Positions 41,021 through 55,200 of a DNA stretch of 64,000 bases are shown one piece after another. Source of the stretch: Hybos culiciformis (Eukaryota > Arthropoda > Insecta > Diptera > Hybotidae); NCBI GenBank assembly GCA_964007475.1, contig OZ023273.1, positions 119,273,812 through 119,337,811 on the forward strand, given 5' to 3'. The notes beneath the pieces are model-generated. The model saw only the letters and a program-made list of their open reading frames with translations. It was not told the DNA's origin and did no database searches. How positions within the stretch are numbered: the first letter of the stretch is position 1; every line of letters begins with the position of its first letter. Made by a program: the position numbers and the translations under genes.

Positions 41021-43230
41021 TTATTTTTTGCGAATTCGTTTACCAGCGCCGCTAACTTGCTTTTTTTCTAATTTTGTTTGAATTTTTGAAGTTGTATCTT
41101 CTGGTGGTGCTAAAGTTGTAATATGTTGATTGCACAATTTCAATAATTCCAATAATGTTAGATTGTTACTGAGGAGTTTTATTTCTTTTGAATTGGCGTT
41201 AGCTAAAAATGAGAAATAAAAATTTAAAAATTTTTAATTCAGTTTTACAATATCATTAAATCTTTTAATTATTAAATTACTTTATTAAAAAATAAATTTA
41301 AAAAGAAAAGCATTCACTATTTCCTAATTGTAAATTATTCTTTTAAATTTTGAAAAATTAATTAATAATTTATATTGTATTAATTTATTATTATAATGGA
41401 ACAGTATAAAATTTATAATAAAAGGATATATAAAATTAAACATATTTTTTTAATGTTTTTATTTTCTATTTGTACCTACCTTGAGCCTGCTCATTTAAAA
41501 TAAATTTAATCTCTGATGGTTGTCTTCCACAAACTATATTTGTTTTTAATGCACACTTTGGATTTGTAGCTGCTATTTTCGGTGTAGAAAGTTGAAATAA
41601 AAATTCTCTGAAAAATAAAAAAAAATAAAAAAAAATTAAAAAATTGTCCAGAAGAAAATTGGAGCACACGATATCTAAAATTTAATTATCCTCCTGTGTG
41701 TTGTGAAAGTATTTTACTTTTTCTACAAACGGGTACGGAGATATAAACGATTAATACCTATAAAGTGAATAATGTCGACATTATCTAAACACGAAAATAA
41801 AATTTTTACTCTAAAAATCCCATTTATTAAAATTCAAACAAAGTGAGATATTACGATATTACTAATTTATATTGATTTTTCTTTCCCATTTCAAATTAAT
41901 AAAAATTTAATATATATTATACATTTCTTTTTCAGACTTCTCTAAATAAATTATTTCGATTTGTTCCAAAGTGACTCCCACAAAAATGTCAACGGAGCGT
42001 GAGTTGACTCCGGGTCAAACTTCAACTCAACTTCATCACCATCATGCCGCAGCAATTACTTTTCCAGATTTGGCAGCGACAATACAATGCAGTGCGAGTG
42101 GGATTCTCGGGAAAGTTTATGGTAAATAATTGAATATTTTAGTTTTTTATTAGTTTTTTATTAGTTCTAATTTAAATACCTATATTTTATTTGTATTAAA
42201 TTGTTTTCTTATTTTCAACAAATTTCAATATTTTCAACCTCAAAGAAAAAAAAAACTACTAAAAAGATGGTACCTACTGTCAAAAAAGACTAAAAAAAAA
42301 TTAAACGCTTGCGCAATTAACATTTACTCTTTTTCTGTAATTTTGAAATTAAAAATAGAAGAATCCTACAATTTGATTTTGAATTAAAATCCACTCATAT
42401 TAAATGTGAAACAAAAAACGTTATTGAAAAATGAATGGCATCCAAAATGATGGGAAATCAAACGACATAAACGGTTAAAACTTTTGTGGAAATTTGAAGA
42501 ATAGAATATTTGCGTTGTGGCCACAATACTTATTAAAGCTCAAAGTTTTAAATATTCAGTTTATACACGTCTTTCAGTCAAATCCATGCAAATATGATTT
42601 AGAGCTTTTAGTCCGCCTTAATCAGAAACAAAATATAAAATTTAATTATTACCAAAGAACATAGGTATGAATGGGGGAAATACTATAACTATAAACTAGG
42701 AACCAAACAAAAATGTTTAAATTTAACTAAGTATCTACGTAGGCATCTTATCTTATTTTATAAATATTCCCACCTTAGCCTAGAGATGATTGTGAAAACT
42801 CAAACTTTTAATATCATTTATCATTATGTCTACCATTCGTCTTCATGGTAAAAGTTGTAAGTACTGGATAGTATAATAGGTATAAACATAAGGCCCCATC
42901 ATAGGTATAATTTGAATGAAGTCTTCTGATTATTACAACCTACCTTCACAACAAGCAGACCGCAAGTGCATAAATAACTATCCACTCCACCCCCCCACAT
43001 AAATAACTCATGATTTAAGATGTCATGAATATTGTTAATTTTATTTTAAACTTAAAAGTACTTTCTTCCCTCACATGAATTTACCTAGTTGATTTTGATT
43101 CTTCCAAAAACGGATCAAATTGGATCATAATTCTTGAAACTCCCTTTAAATTAACTAATTTCAATTGCTTTGCAATTGCAGAAAAAACACCACCTGAACG
43201 TGTAAAACCGCCATGATGATAAATTGACAT
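41021..43230 (-). CDS. mRpL53: Mitochondrial large ribosomal subunit protein mL53 (3 coding exons)
   Basis: Minus-strand exons 43230-43085, 41607-41480 and 41202-41021 join in frame into 151 aa. It is a structural protein of the mitochondrial 39S subunit. The diagnostic parts are the N-terminal [16 protein letters not shown] and [14 protein letters not shown], then REFLFQLSTPKIAATNPKC with KTNIVCGRQP, and late LTLLELLKLCNQHITTLAPP. The basic tail (KRIRKK) extends beyond the shorter human protein. Intron 1 (41608-43084) contains the distal first coding exon of AGO1 on the opposite strand. Confidence 0.9.
41986..42121 (+). CDS. AGO1: AGO1 distal alternative first coding exon
   Basis: ATG in CAAAAATG context, encoding 45 residues starting [20 protein letters not shown], then a GTAAAT donor after phase 1, the same phase as the proximal exon. 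A splice acceptor (AG at 41934-41935) just upstream implies a further untranslated exon. It sits inside mRpL53 intron 1 on the opposite strand. I recall that Drosophila AGO1 also has isoforms with different N-termini. Confidence 0.8.
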
Positions 43231-46200
43231 AATTATATTTTTCTTTTGATTAAATTTTTTATTAATTTTTAAATTAGAAATAGAATATTTTTCCGATATT
43301 ATTTTATTATTGATTAATGTGATTATCTATTTTATTTACTATTTTATTTTCATTGAAGGAAGAATAAAAAAATAAATTTGCGCCGATCAAATAAAAAAAA
43401 TGACATGTGAGTGAAATCTATAGTTGTCAAAAATTTCCTAGTTTTAGTATTTTCAGTTCAAAGTATTGAAAAGTTGCCTTGAGATAATTTCCTTGTATTT
43501 AACAATTGTGGCACATTAATTATTGCCCAAATATTTATATAAGAAAAAAAGTTTGGACGAACTGGTTGCTTATACTTAAATAATTTATGTACTACTACAA
43601 TAGTAGATCACAACATTTGTTAAGAAAATTTGTTATTACAACGAGTTAGGTCGAGTGATATAATATTGACAAGTGTCTATGTGTTTTTGTGTATATACAC
43701 AACGAGCTGCATAACAAATTTTATGAACATGTTTTGTATAATGTTTTAATGTGCATGTGAGAGGTAGTTGCAATCAATACATTTGCAATGCAAAAAATAA
43801 ACAAAAGTTCAAAATGAAGAAAGTAAATAAAATTGAAGTGTGTAAATAAAATTTTCTTAAATAAATAATTGACGCATTTAATATACCATTTACCGAGCTA
43901 AATTTACGATTGTAAATACAACTTTTACCGATCACATGCACATTCAAATTTTTTTTTCAATCAAAATAAAAAGGAAAGATAAATTTGCGCTTGAATTTAA
44001 AGTTATTTCTGAAGTGATCGTTACGAGATCCGTACATACACACTTTGAATTTTTTTCTTCCATTTGTTTATTTTTCGAAATACTATACAAGGAAAAAAAA
44101 ATTAGGGATGATAAGCAGAAAAAGCACCTTTCCTATCTGCAAACTTCCTTTTTTTTTTGTCTGCAAAGCAGCCTTTAGAACAAAATTTTGGTGTGTGTTT
44201 TGTCTGAAAAAACCAGTTTAAAGATTGGTTTTGAGGTTATGTTTAAGTAAAGGTTAATTTTTAAAGTTCAAGAACAAAATCTAAATAAGAATAACATATC
44301 TTGATTATTAATCCGTACCGCTCAATTAATCCGTATTCGTTATAATTTTTATCTCATTTTCTGCTTTATAAAAAAAAATAAAAATTTCAGATCAGAATAT
44401 GTATCTGAGCGTTATAACACCAGCCTTACAAAAAATCATAATATTCTGAAATATTGTTAAAAGCAATATATCGTTAGCTTTGAATGAAAATTTCCCACCT
44501 TAATATTAAATTTTTTTATTTTTTTTTTATAGATGTCTGGCAATACATTTTATTTTCGATTGAAAGCCTGAAACCTGTAAAAATGACTTTTTTTTAAGCA
44601 TACAAAAGGAAATAAAAAAGAAATAATTTAATTTTTTTTTAATTTTTTTAATTTTCAAATTATAGTTGAAAAAATTTTAGTAATAAATAGTAATTAAAAA
44701 TCCATTAAATTGTGATTTAAATTAATTTTAAAAAAAGAATCGTGTGCCTAAAAAAATTGCAGATTTGTGTTCTTAATTTTTTTTTTTTTTTTATTTTAAT
44801 AAAACGAAAATTGCGGAAAAAAAAACAAAGCTGTGAAAATTTCTGCTGATTTTTTAATTTTTAATTAAGAAAATAAAATAATATAAAAAAAAAACAAAAC
44901 CTTAAATTTTAAAAACTAGAAATTTTTTTTAATTATTTTTAACACATTATTTCTAAAACTTATATTCGATTTTAATTTCTTGAACCCACAAAAAAAAGAA
45001 AAGAAAAAAAAATGTATCCAGGAGTCGGGCAGCAACGTAAGTTCTTCCGTCATTTTATATTTAAAATTTTTTTTATTTGCAGAATTTTTTGGAAATTAAG
45101 TTTTTTAGAAATTAAAAAAAAAACATAAAATTTTCATAAAAATAATTTATTTAAAAACAAAAAAATTACCGAATTTTTTTTTTGTAATTAAAAAAAAAAT
45201 AATTAACACTATTTTTTCTCTAAAATTTAATGCAGAAATAAAATGAGTTTGATAGATAACTTAGGTTCGAACTAATTCGAAGCATCTTCATTTTTAACGT
45301 AAAGAAAAAATATTAATGGTTTAAATTCAATTGTTTTATTTTATAGAATTAGGTAGGTACTAGCATTGATTAAGAATACTAAGAATCTATGTATTCTTAA
45401 TCAATGGTACCTACTAGGTAGGTACCTACTTACCTCGCTACTTACCTATCTTCCTACCAGTTTTTGTTAAAAAATATCGAAATAGAAGATTGCTTTAATA
45501 AAGATTCTATTAAAAATAAATAATTCCAAGGAAAATGGCTTTTTGTACAAGTATAATTAAAAATTGAATAAGAAAATGTAGGTATGCACCCCAGAGACAT
45601 GAAAGATAACGAAAGAATAGCTTTTAATGACGAAAATTTGAATATGTATTATCTATGTAGGTTAACTAACCTGTAGATACAGGACGTATCTACCTAGGTA
45701 GGTAGGTACTTACCTACACATTGAGAAAAATCATTAATGGATATAATATTTACTATCATCAAATTTCACATTTATTTGTCAGTTTTTTTAGTTTTTTAGA
45801 CTGTTTATTAGAAGCTATCTAAATAAATTTGAAAATATTTAAAAATTAAATTAAAACAAATCGACGGGTCCGAAGAGTACTATGGTAAATTGAGATACGA
45901 TAGAAACCGATTTATATTAAAAATGATTCTCCGCACTCGTATCTACGATTTTGGGTCATACTGACGTTCCTAACTGAAATAAAACACATTCAAAATAATA
46001 AAAATATTTTTATTGTAAGTAAAATCATAGATTAAGAATACAGAAAGATTTATAGCTTCATACAACATTTTTTCAGCCTTTTTTGGTATTTTTATGTGAA
46101 GGTGTTAGTAAAACTAAATAAAATTCTTGTCATATACATATTGATAATTATCACGTATTTTATTTTGTTTTACTAACACATTCACATAAAAATACCAAAA

Positions 46201-49200
46201 ATAATGTTGTATGAAGCTAACAATCTATGTATATTCTTAATCTATGGTAAAATCTACGTACGAGCTGAATTGTATATTCATATACCTACAAGCCCACTTT
46301 CCATCAGTCAAAAATTGTAAATGAAAATACGATCAATAAAAAATAAAAAAAAATTATTTTATCATGAGATACAATTAATGAATGCTAGAACTTGTCGTTT
46401 TTACAATCTTAAACTTCCGTTAACCACCAACTTGCGTTATTGGCACGAAATTCAGCGCTGTCGTATGTGAAAATACGATTTTATTGTGCTTTGTTAGACC
46501 TAAATAAAGATACGATGTCAACCGTACTTTTAATATCGTCAACTTACGATATTAAACGGCAGAAAAAAATTTGCAATTATCGTATATTCATTAAATTAAG
46601 CGATCATCGTAAAAAATCAAAAATTTGATAGAAATTTTCAAATTTTCCAATAAATTTTAATTGTTAAAAATATAATATAATTTTTTTCATAAAAAACAAT
46701 GTAAAAAAAATGAGGACTCTTTAAGAAAAATTTTAAAACAAACAGTTTTTTGCTTCCTGTGAAACTAGTGATTTTGAGATACGATAGTACTCTTCGGACC
46801 TGTCGAAATATAAATAGGTACCTACCTACCTACTATAAAATCTACTTATATTATTTTGAAAAAAAAAAAAACAATACTGACAATGACAACAATACTTCCT
46901 ACCATTTTTGGATTCGAAGAATTAACAAAGAAGATTTTTTCTCGATTTTTTTTTAATTCGTTGCCCTAATTTTTTTTTTTTTTTTTTTTTTTACTTCGCA
47001 GTAGTAAAAATGTCATCACACATAAAATCTACTATTGTTTGTACTACATAATTTTATTTATTTATTTATTCGTTTATTTATATTTACGCTTAAGAAATTT
47101 AGATTTATAGATCAAAATATAATGTGGTCGAAATATTAATAAGCGTTATGTAGATTCCTAAAAAAATGTTTATGAGTCAACTTAACTAGTGAAAAAAAAC
47201 CAATTAGTATTTACTTATGTTGAAAGTATATAATTTGGATGAACAAAAAAAAAAAGAATTGCTAACTATTTCTAAACTTTCACCAGTAGTAACGCCAACT
47301 ATCTGATACATATGAAATATCCTTTGTAGTTAGATACCTACATATATGATCTTGCGTCGTAATTTCGGGTTAAGGTAATTTTAGTTTTAATGTCCCATAA
47401 ATAAAATATTTTTAATATTTGTTAATTAGAAAAAAATATATTTATTGAAGTAAGCAAAAAAAAAAAACTTAATATTTAATATTAGGTACAACAACGAAGC
47501 AATAGAACATAATTAATGATTATTCTTATCAAAATGTATAAGCATGAACATAAGTACATAACTACATAAATACACTGGATTGTACATAATATAGATATAC
47601 CTATATATAGGTACATAATTTTCTAATGAAAATTACCTTGAAGTTAATTTAGGTAGTAATATCTAATCTCTATAATGAATAATTAAAATAGAACAAAATC
47701 TTAACTGTACTATAAAAAAAAGACTTTAAATCCTCAATAGAAATCAATTTTGAGAAATCACAATAACACCTGTTGTCTCATTATTACAAATAAGATTTAT
47801 CTCTCGATTTATCTATATTTTTATTAAGTAGGTAAGTAGGTACTTATTTAATTACTTCTTATGTATACAATAATCTCAATATAAATTTTTGTTACCTAAT
47901 TTCAAATGTGTGAAAATATAGTCTCAATTGATAGTTAATTAGGACGAAACAAAAGATGTTCTTGGTTTGAACTTGCAAATATTATTTAAAATAGTTATAT
48001 TTAACAATGAACTTATAAAAAATTATCAGTATCATTAATGATTAAATTTATTAAGATTGGGATCCCAGAATAAGTAAGAATCCGATTAGCTATTAAAAAT
48101 TGGAAAAAATCTAAAAATAACTTCGTTTGGATGTACAGAAAATAAATTAAATAGGAATAATATTCGAATAACTAAGCAGCTTCTTTTTTCTTACATACAT
48201 TCTATGTACCTACCTAATTAATATGAATATGTTTGTATCTACAACGTTTGATGTTTCTAATACTTAAATACTTACTTTTTTTTTTAATTGTTGTAATTCA
48301 ACTTTATAAAACGAATATTGAAAATGCTCTGAATTATTTAAAACTATTATTTAATAAAGAAAAAACCAGCTCTAAAGTATACATAAGAACTTAGTTTCAT
48401 TATTTTTTTTTTTTTTCATTTAAGTATTACCTGTATGTTTCTTTTAAGAAAATCAGTAAATGGAATGTAAGTTTTATATTAATTCAATTTAGTTCGACAT
48501 ATTTCATCTATATATTCTTCTAAACACTTGTTCAAAGACACAAAATTATTTTATAGTTGACTGATCTTCTAAAAAGATCTCCCAATTTTTTTTTATCAAT
48601 AAATGAAGATTATAATTACTTAAGTGCTTAATAAAACAAATGTCTAACTTGAAGAACTGAAATCTATTTAAGTATGTTAAGAAAACAAAGTCTTCTTAAA
48701 AAGAATTTTTTTTTTTCAATAATGAGAACAGAACGACGTGTGTACGTGTCATTATCGATATTGATTACTTAGTTGTTGATTTTATTTTTAATGATTATTG
48801 AAATATAGTTTAGGATCTAAGAAAACACATAGTACACTATAGCCAGAAGAAGTATCACATTGAATTTTCAAAATATATTTTAAAGAAAAAACATACTTAA
48901 AATCTACTTACTTATAAGTTTGCCGATACTTGATTCCTAAGTATAAAATCAATTAGTACCATTAGACTAATCAAAATTTGCTGTATTTAAATGTATATAT
49001 TAAAAGTACCTTTATTAAAAAAATTGGTCGAAAATTTTTATCAAATTTTTAATAAAAAAATATTCTTATTTGAGTCCTTTGAAGTCTTTTTAACTGAACT
49101 CCATATCGATGCAAATAGAAATGAAGTTAATTTTTATACCATTTTGCTATTTTTTTTTTATTCATCGTATATTATATATATTTGCTTTAAGAACCTTCAT

Positions 49201-52200
49201 AAAGACAAAAAATGAAATAACTTAATTTTTTCTTCCTTTGAATGCGGTTGTTGACCTGAAAATTGTATGCTTTATAATATTTGTTTACCAAAGTTTGTTG
49301 TCTTGTTCCTCTTTATTTTTCAACACAGCAACAAAATGTTGAACAGAAAATTGAAAACAATTTTTTTTTTTTTTGAATTTCGAAAAAAATTTGTAATAAA
49401 TGGAGTTTGAAGAATATCATAAAATACTTAGAGAATTTTTAACAAATAATTTATTAAGTTTACTTGACGTATATACTTAGTACTTAGACTGTACTTAGTT
49501 CTCGACTTAGTTGAAACTTTTGAAAATAAATTGTCAATATCAGACACCTCTGCTATCATCGCTTCGAGCACATACAAATAATTTATATTATAATTTTTTT
49601 TTTAATTAAACTACTTATCTCTTTTGATAGTAACAGTTAAAAAATTTATAACCATGTTTAAACGGACAGCTCACAATGATAATTGCTTTGCTACCTAAAA
49701 AAATTAGAACTTACTTATATTTAAAAGATAAACTTATTTTTTATTAACTATACTTAATATCTTATCGTTCAGAATTTTATAATTATGTAAATAATAAAAT
49801 TTTGTCAACTATGACGTCATTTCAAACTTTTATACCAGAATATATTTAACGAATTATATAATTCACATTTGGTACTTTATTTAAAGATATAATAAGTAGG
49901 ATCTTAATTGAACATTCATATCATAATTAACCGATTTGTGACTGTCTCTGAAAAATTTATATACATATTTCTTTTATTTTATTTTTTATTTTATTTTTTT
50001 TTGTAGAGCAACAATGGACTTCTACGCCTCAAAGGCCAGCCAGTCCTAGTCAGCCGCATACAAGCTTTGATACACTCACATGTAAATAAAATCTTAAGAA
50101 AAAAAAAATATCAGGATTTATAATAAAATAGTTTTTTTTTTAAATGTATTTATAATAACAAAAAAAAAAAAATCATTAGAAAGTTGTGTAACTAAAAAGA
50201 CTTGTTCAAATACGACTTCCTGTAATACTGTGTCCGATCTTCTTTGGTCTTCTTTGATAAATATCAAAAATGTTTAAAATATTGAAGTTTTATTTTTTTT
50301 ATTTACTTATTCTTCCATATAAACCTTTTAAATTCAATAACTTATATTGAATAAAAAACTTAAGTTGCAACTTGCTAAAATTGAAATTTTATACGTAGTG
50401 TTAAATTGTCTAATGCTTTCAATTGTTTTGCTCATTTTTAAATATATATTCATATTTAAGTGTGTTGTTGAAATATTAAAGAAATTCTTATATTCCAACT
50501 GCAGAAAATTGATTTGTATAAGACCAATTTTCGAACTAAATGTTCTCAATAAAATATAAATAATTACTTATTAATATTTTAATTGATTTATATTTGCAAT
50601 TATTTTGTTATGATTCTATTTTATAATATTTTAACTACCTATAATTCGTAATATTCTATTATAATTACTATTTCTCACTAATACTTAATGTTTGCGCTGA
50701 GCAAAAATCCAGTACATCCAGTAGGTACTTGATTTAAATTTGTTTTTGCATCACTTAAAAGCTCAGACAGACTATAGGTTAGAACATGAATTTTATGGTT
50801 TATACAAAAAAATTATTTTGTTTATTTACTTACTTCGTAACCATGAAATTCATGTTTGTTAACCTATATTCTGTCTGAGATGTAATCAAAATTACATTGC
50901 GATAGAGAAACTCTTATTAATAGCTTATTATGTACTTACTTAAACTAAGCTTGCCTCTTAACGTTTGTACGATTCTGTAAGGATACGTTGAACTTTCAAC
51001 TGTGTCACAAAAATCTAAGTCTGCTGTCGTGGAAAGTTAAAATTATATTAAACATACTTACTCTAAATTTTAGCAGTACACGTTATTGAAAGTGGAATAA
51101 AAGTCGTATTAAATAATTTCTTAATTTTAATTTTTTATTATGTAGACTTAATATGAAATTCCTTTAATTTCAAAATTGATTGTTTCTTTTTTATTTGATT
51201 GTTAATGCTAAATAGAATAATTATAATAAAAATAAATAAAAAACTTTCTATTTGCTTTTTTAAGGAATTCGAAAAGATATACCTAAGTTTCATAAATAAG
51301 GGATTGTTTATTCTATATAAAAAATTATAGTCTGTAACTAAATTAATTTTCCGACCCAAAGTATTTGACGACGGCGGAAGTTAATTATTGATCATATAAT
51401 ATTGTATTACTTTCGCTTTATGTTTTGGATAAATTGTTGTAGAAATACTTGATAATTATTCTATTTAGTTAGTTTTCAGTGTAAATTAGATGACAGTAAG
51501 TTAAATTTAGGTTCTCTGCACACAAAATGTATTCCTTTATTACATTATGATTATCTCAACTTATGTGATTAAAATTGAAACTTAAAATTCATCAGTAACC
51601 AAGATATTCATTTATATTTCGTGCAGAAACACCTGAATGCGGACTTATATAAAATATTTTTAAATTATTATTATTATTATTTTTTGATGTAATTGGATGT
51701 ACATTTTTTTTGTTTATTTTAATAGTTTTCTTGATTTAAAATTAATTTTTAAAAATTATTCTCTTCGATTACGATATCTTTTAACTACTAATTAAATGTT
51801 TGTTTTTGTTGTTACACATTGATCATTGTTGATGTGAATGTTTTTGCCTATTTGAAATTTTTGGCAGATATGTATATTTTAATCGAATGTTGGATAATTA
51901 AATTTCGACAGCCTCGCATTGTAAAAATAATAAAAATTTAGAATATATTAAATGAATTTAAATCTCAAAAGCAAATGAAATAAAATAATTAAATTTTTAT
52001 TATTTCTTTTGAGAATCGGGTTGTTGGATTTCAATTTAACTATTTAATTTTTAAACACTCAGTGAATTTAATTTTCCATTAGAGATTAGATAGTAGTATA
52101 TCAGCAAATGATGTTAATTAAGTGAAGTTTTTGAGTACCAATCCTGAGACTACAAATTAAGAACTGAATTGAGTTAACATTTTGGAGTAGACATTTTTGT

Positions 52201-55200
52201 TAACATTTTAATTGGAGTGGGCCTTTTTCAGGCATCTACGAATGGATAACCAATTTTTAACATGAAAAAAAAGAGAAATAAATATTGTCATTCTTTGAGA
52301 ATCGTTTATACATTTTATACTTATTTTGGGAAATATTTTTCAGTCAAATAAAAATCTTAGTCAAAAGTAAAATTTTTAGTAAAAATATTGAGAAGTAACT
52401 TAAATGATTTCCAATAAACTAGCAGTTTATTAAATTGATAATAATATTGATAAAGTTTGTTTCTTAGTATCTAGCCATAAATTTTTATATAAACACATTT
52501 ATTAAATTAGTAGTAGGTACTTACAATACATAATACATTTATTTTGCGAATTTTGCATTTTTATTTTAAATTTTATCTTGTTATCAAACATAAATTCAGC
52601 ATCGCTAAACATTTTCTAATAAAATTTTTTTTAAATTGTGTCAACAGAATTAGATTTTTATTTTTATACAATTTTGGTAAATTGCTGATGAACTAACTAC
52701 CAGTTACATGTATATCATTTTATTACTTCAATTATGAGTAACTTAGCTATTGTATAAGAAAAATGATCTGAGTTTCACAATATTTTTTTAAGTTTAGTAT
52801 GTTGAATATTTTATTTTACCATTAAGTATGTTAGGTTGTAATAAATAGTTAAATATCCATTAAAAATTTCGAACTTTCAAATACTTTTGCTAGTTAAGGC
52901 AAAGTTTTTTTTTTAATATATGACTGCATATGTTTTGTAAGTTTTTTTTTTTGTAGTTGGATAAAAAGGTCTCTATAAGAGAAAAAAATATCTAACTCGA
53001 GAAATGTTGAAATTTTTAATTTTGTAGTGTAGAAAGATAGATTAAACATAAATAAATTAATTAAGTAATTGATTAAAAGCTAAATTAATTTTCGAACTCC
53101 CATATCAGTCCGTCGTCAGCAAATAGTCTCTGTATAATAAATTATGTTTCATGATCCTCTAATAAATCATAGATATAGTTTTCTAAATTAAAGCACAATA
53201 TTTTATGATGAAATCTGAAATCATTCTAATTGAAATTATGTAGTTACATAATGCAATTAAATCTGAGTTTGTATTTTTAAAATATTATAGGCACAGCAAC
53301 ATAGTATATTTACAATTTACCATCTTTATTTAGTTTTTTTTTTTTATAATAGTTGTTTTCATTACCTATAATGGTAGGTCTTAAACTTCTAGGAGTCGAC
53401 GAAGCTAAACTTTTCTAATTGTTTTTTTTTAGTAAAATTATAACTTTAAATATTTATTAGTACTTTTTCTAATTGCTTTTGTATGAAAACTTTTTGTAAA
53501 ACTAATTCTTCTATGTAATAGTTTCGTTTTTGTTTTTTGTTATTGAGTTTGAATTTATTATTTTGGTTTTGTTTTTGCATTTTCTTTCTTAATATTATTT
53601 TGATTTTAGCATTAATAAAATGTTTTTTTTTTTTTTATTTAAAATAGCGCCTCCATCCGCGCCAGGATCGTCAGTGAATCCGACATCAGTTACAAGTCCA
53701 AGTACAGTTCAAAGTGTGGCATCAACAGCGTCTGGTAAGCAATGATTCAATTTTATTTTGTGATTAACCTAAAATTAGTTATTTTTATAAAATTCATATT
53801 TTTTTTTTAGCTACTGGAACTGTTGCTGCGACAGCTACTGTTTCAGCTACTACCCCAACTCAACCAGAGCTACCAGTTTTCACATGTCCACGGCGACCAA
53901 ATTTAGGACGGGAAGGGCGTCCAATAGTTTTGCGTGCAAATCATTTTCAAGTCACTATGCCTAGAGGGTATGTGCACCATTACGACATTAATATACAACC
54001 AGATAAATGTCCACGAAAAGTTAATAGAGAAATTATCGAGACCATGGTACACGCTTATAGCAAAATATTTGGAGTTTTGAAACCTGTCTTTGATGGACGT
54101 AATAATCTTTATACCCGAGATCCGTTACCAATTGGAAATGATCGTCTAGAATTAGAAGTAACATTACCTGGTGAGGGAAAAGACAGGATTTTCCGTGTAA
54201 CTATAAAATGGATGGCACAAGTTTCTCTATTCAATTTGGAAGAAGCTTTGGAAGGTCGCACAAGACAAATTCCATATGATGCAATATCTGCTCTAGATGT
54301 TGTTATGAGACATTTACCCAGTATGACGTATACCCCTGTTGGAAGAAGTTTTTTCAGTTCACCAGATGGCTATTATCATCCTCTGGGAGGTGGTCGTGAA
54401 GTATGGTTTGGTTTTCATCAAAGTGTTCGACCTTCACAGTGGAAAATGATGTTAAACATTGATGGTTTGTTAATAATTTATATTTTAAATTATGTGGTGT
54501 AGGAATAGTGATAAGCGGCTTAAAATGTAAAGGATTTTTTTTGTGTAATTTTTTTTTTCCCAAGACTCAATAAAATCAGGCTTCTTTTCAACTTCTCTAT
54601 AACTTAACTGTCACTTTACAATGTTTTAAATTTTACTTAGGTACTTAAAATAATTCTAAGCTATTATTTTAGATAATTTTACCATTGTGCAGAGCTAAAA
54701 AAAAATCAAAAGTTATGCAGTTAAGTTCGTTTGTCTTCTGAAATATAACGAATATCGAAAAGTCAAACATAGGCAAATAAAGATAATGAAAAATTTATAA
54801 TTTTTTTTTGAGACAAACCGTAAATTACTTATCTGATTTTAAGTACTTTTATCTTTTGAGGGTAGATTTGTCCGCTAAAAGTTTGAAAATTCAATCGCAG
54901 AGAAATTTCTTCAAAAGTATTTTATGACATAAAAAAAATTGTTTTGAAGAGATTTTGAGCACCAGCCTTAACCGACTCTAAACATTTTTATACCATTTTA
55001 AAGAATGAAAAAGTCCGGAGTTGTGAATGAAATTTTTTTTTTCTAAATTAAACTTTAAAACTTTAGGCTTTTAAATCAAATTTTGAGACCTCTTAATTCG
55101 ATTTCCTTCATCTGTAATTGGCGACTGCTGACTAACATTGGTTCTGGCTGCTGCAATCGGAAAAAAAAGTCATCGGCTTGTATTGTTGCGCTGCCTGAAA

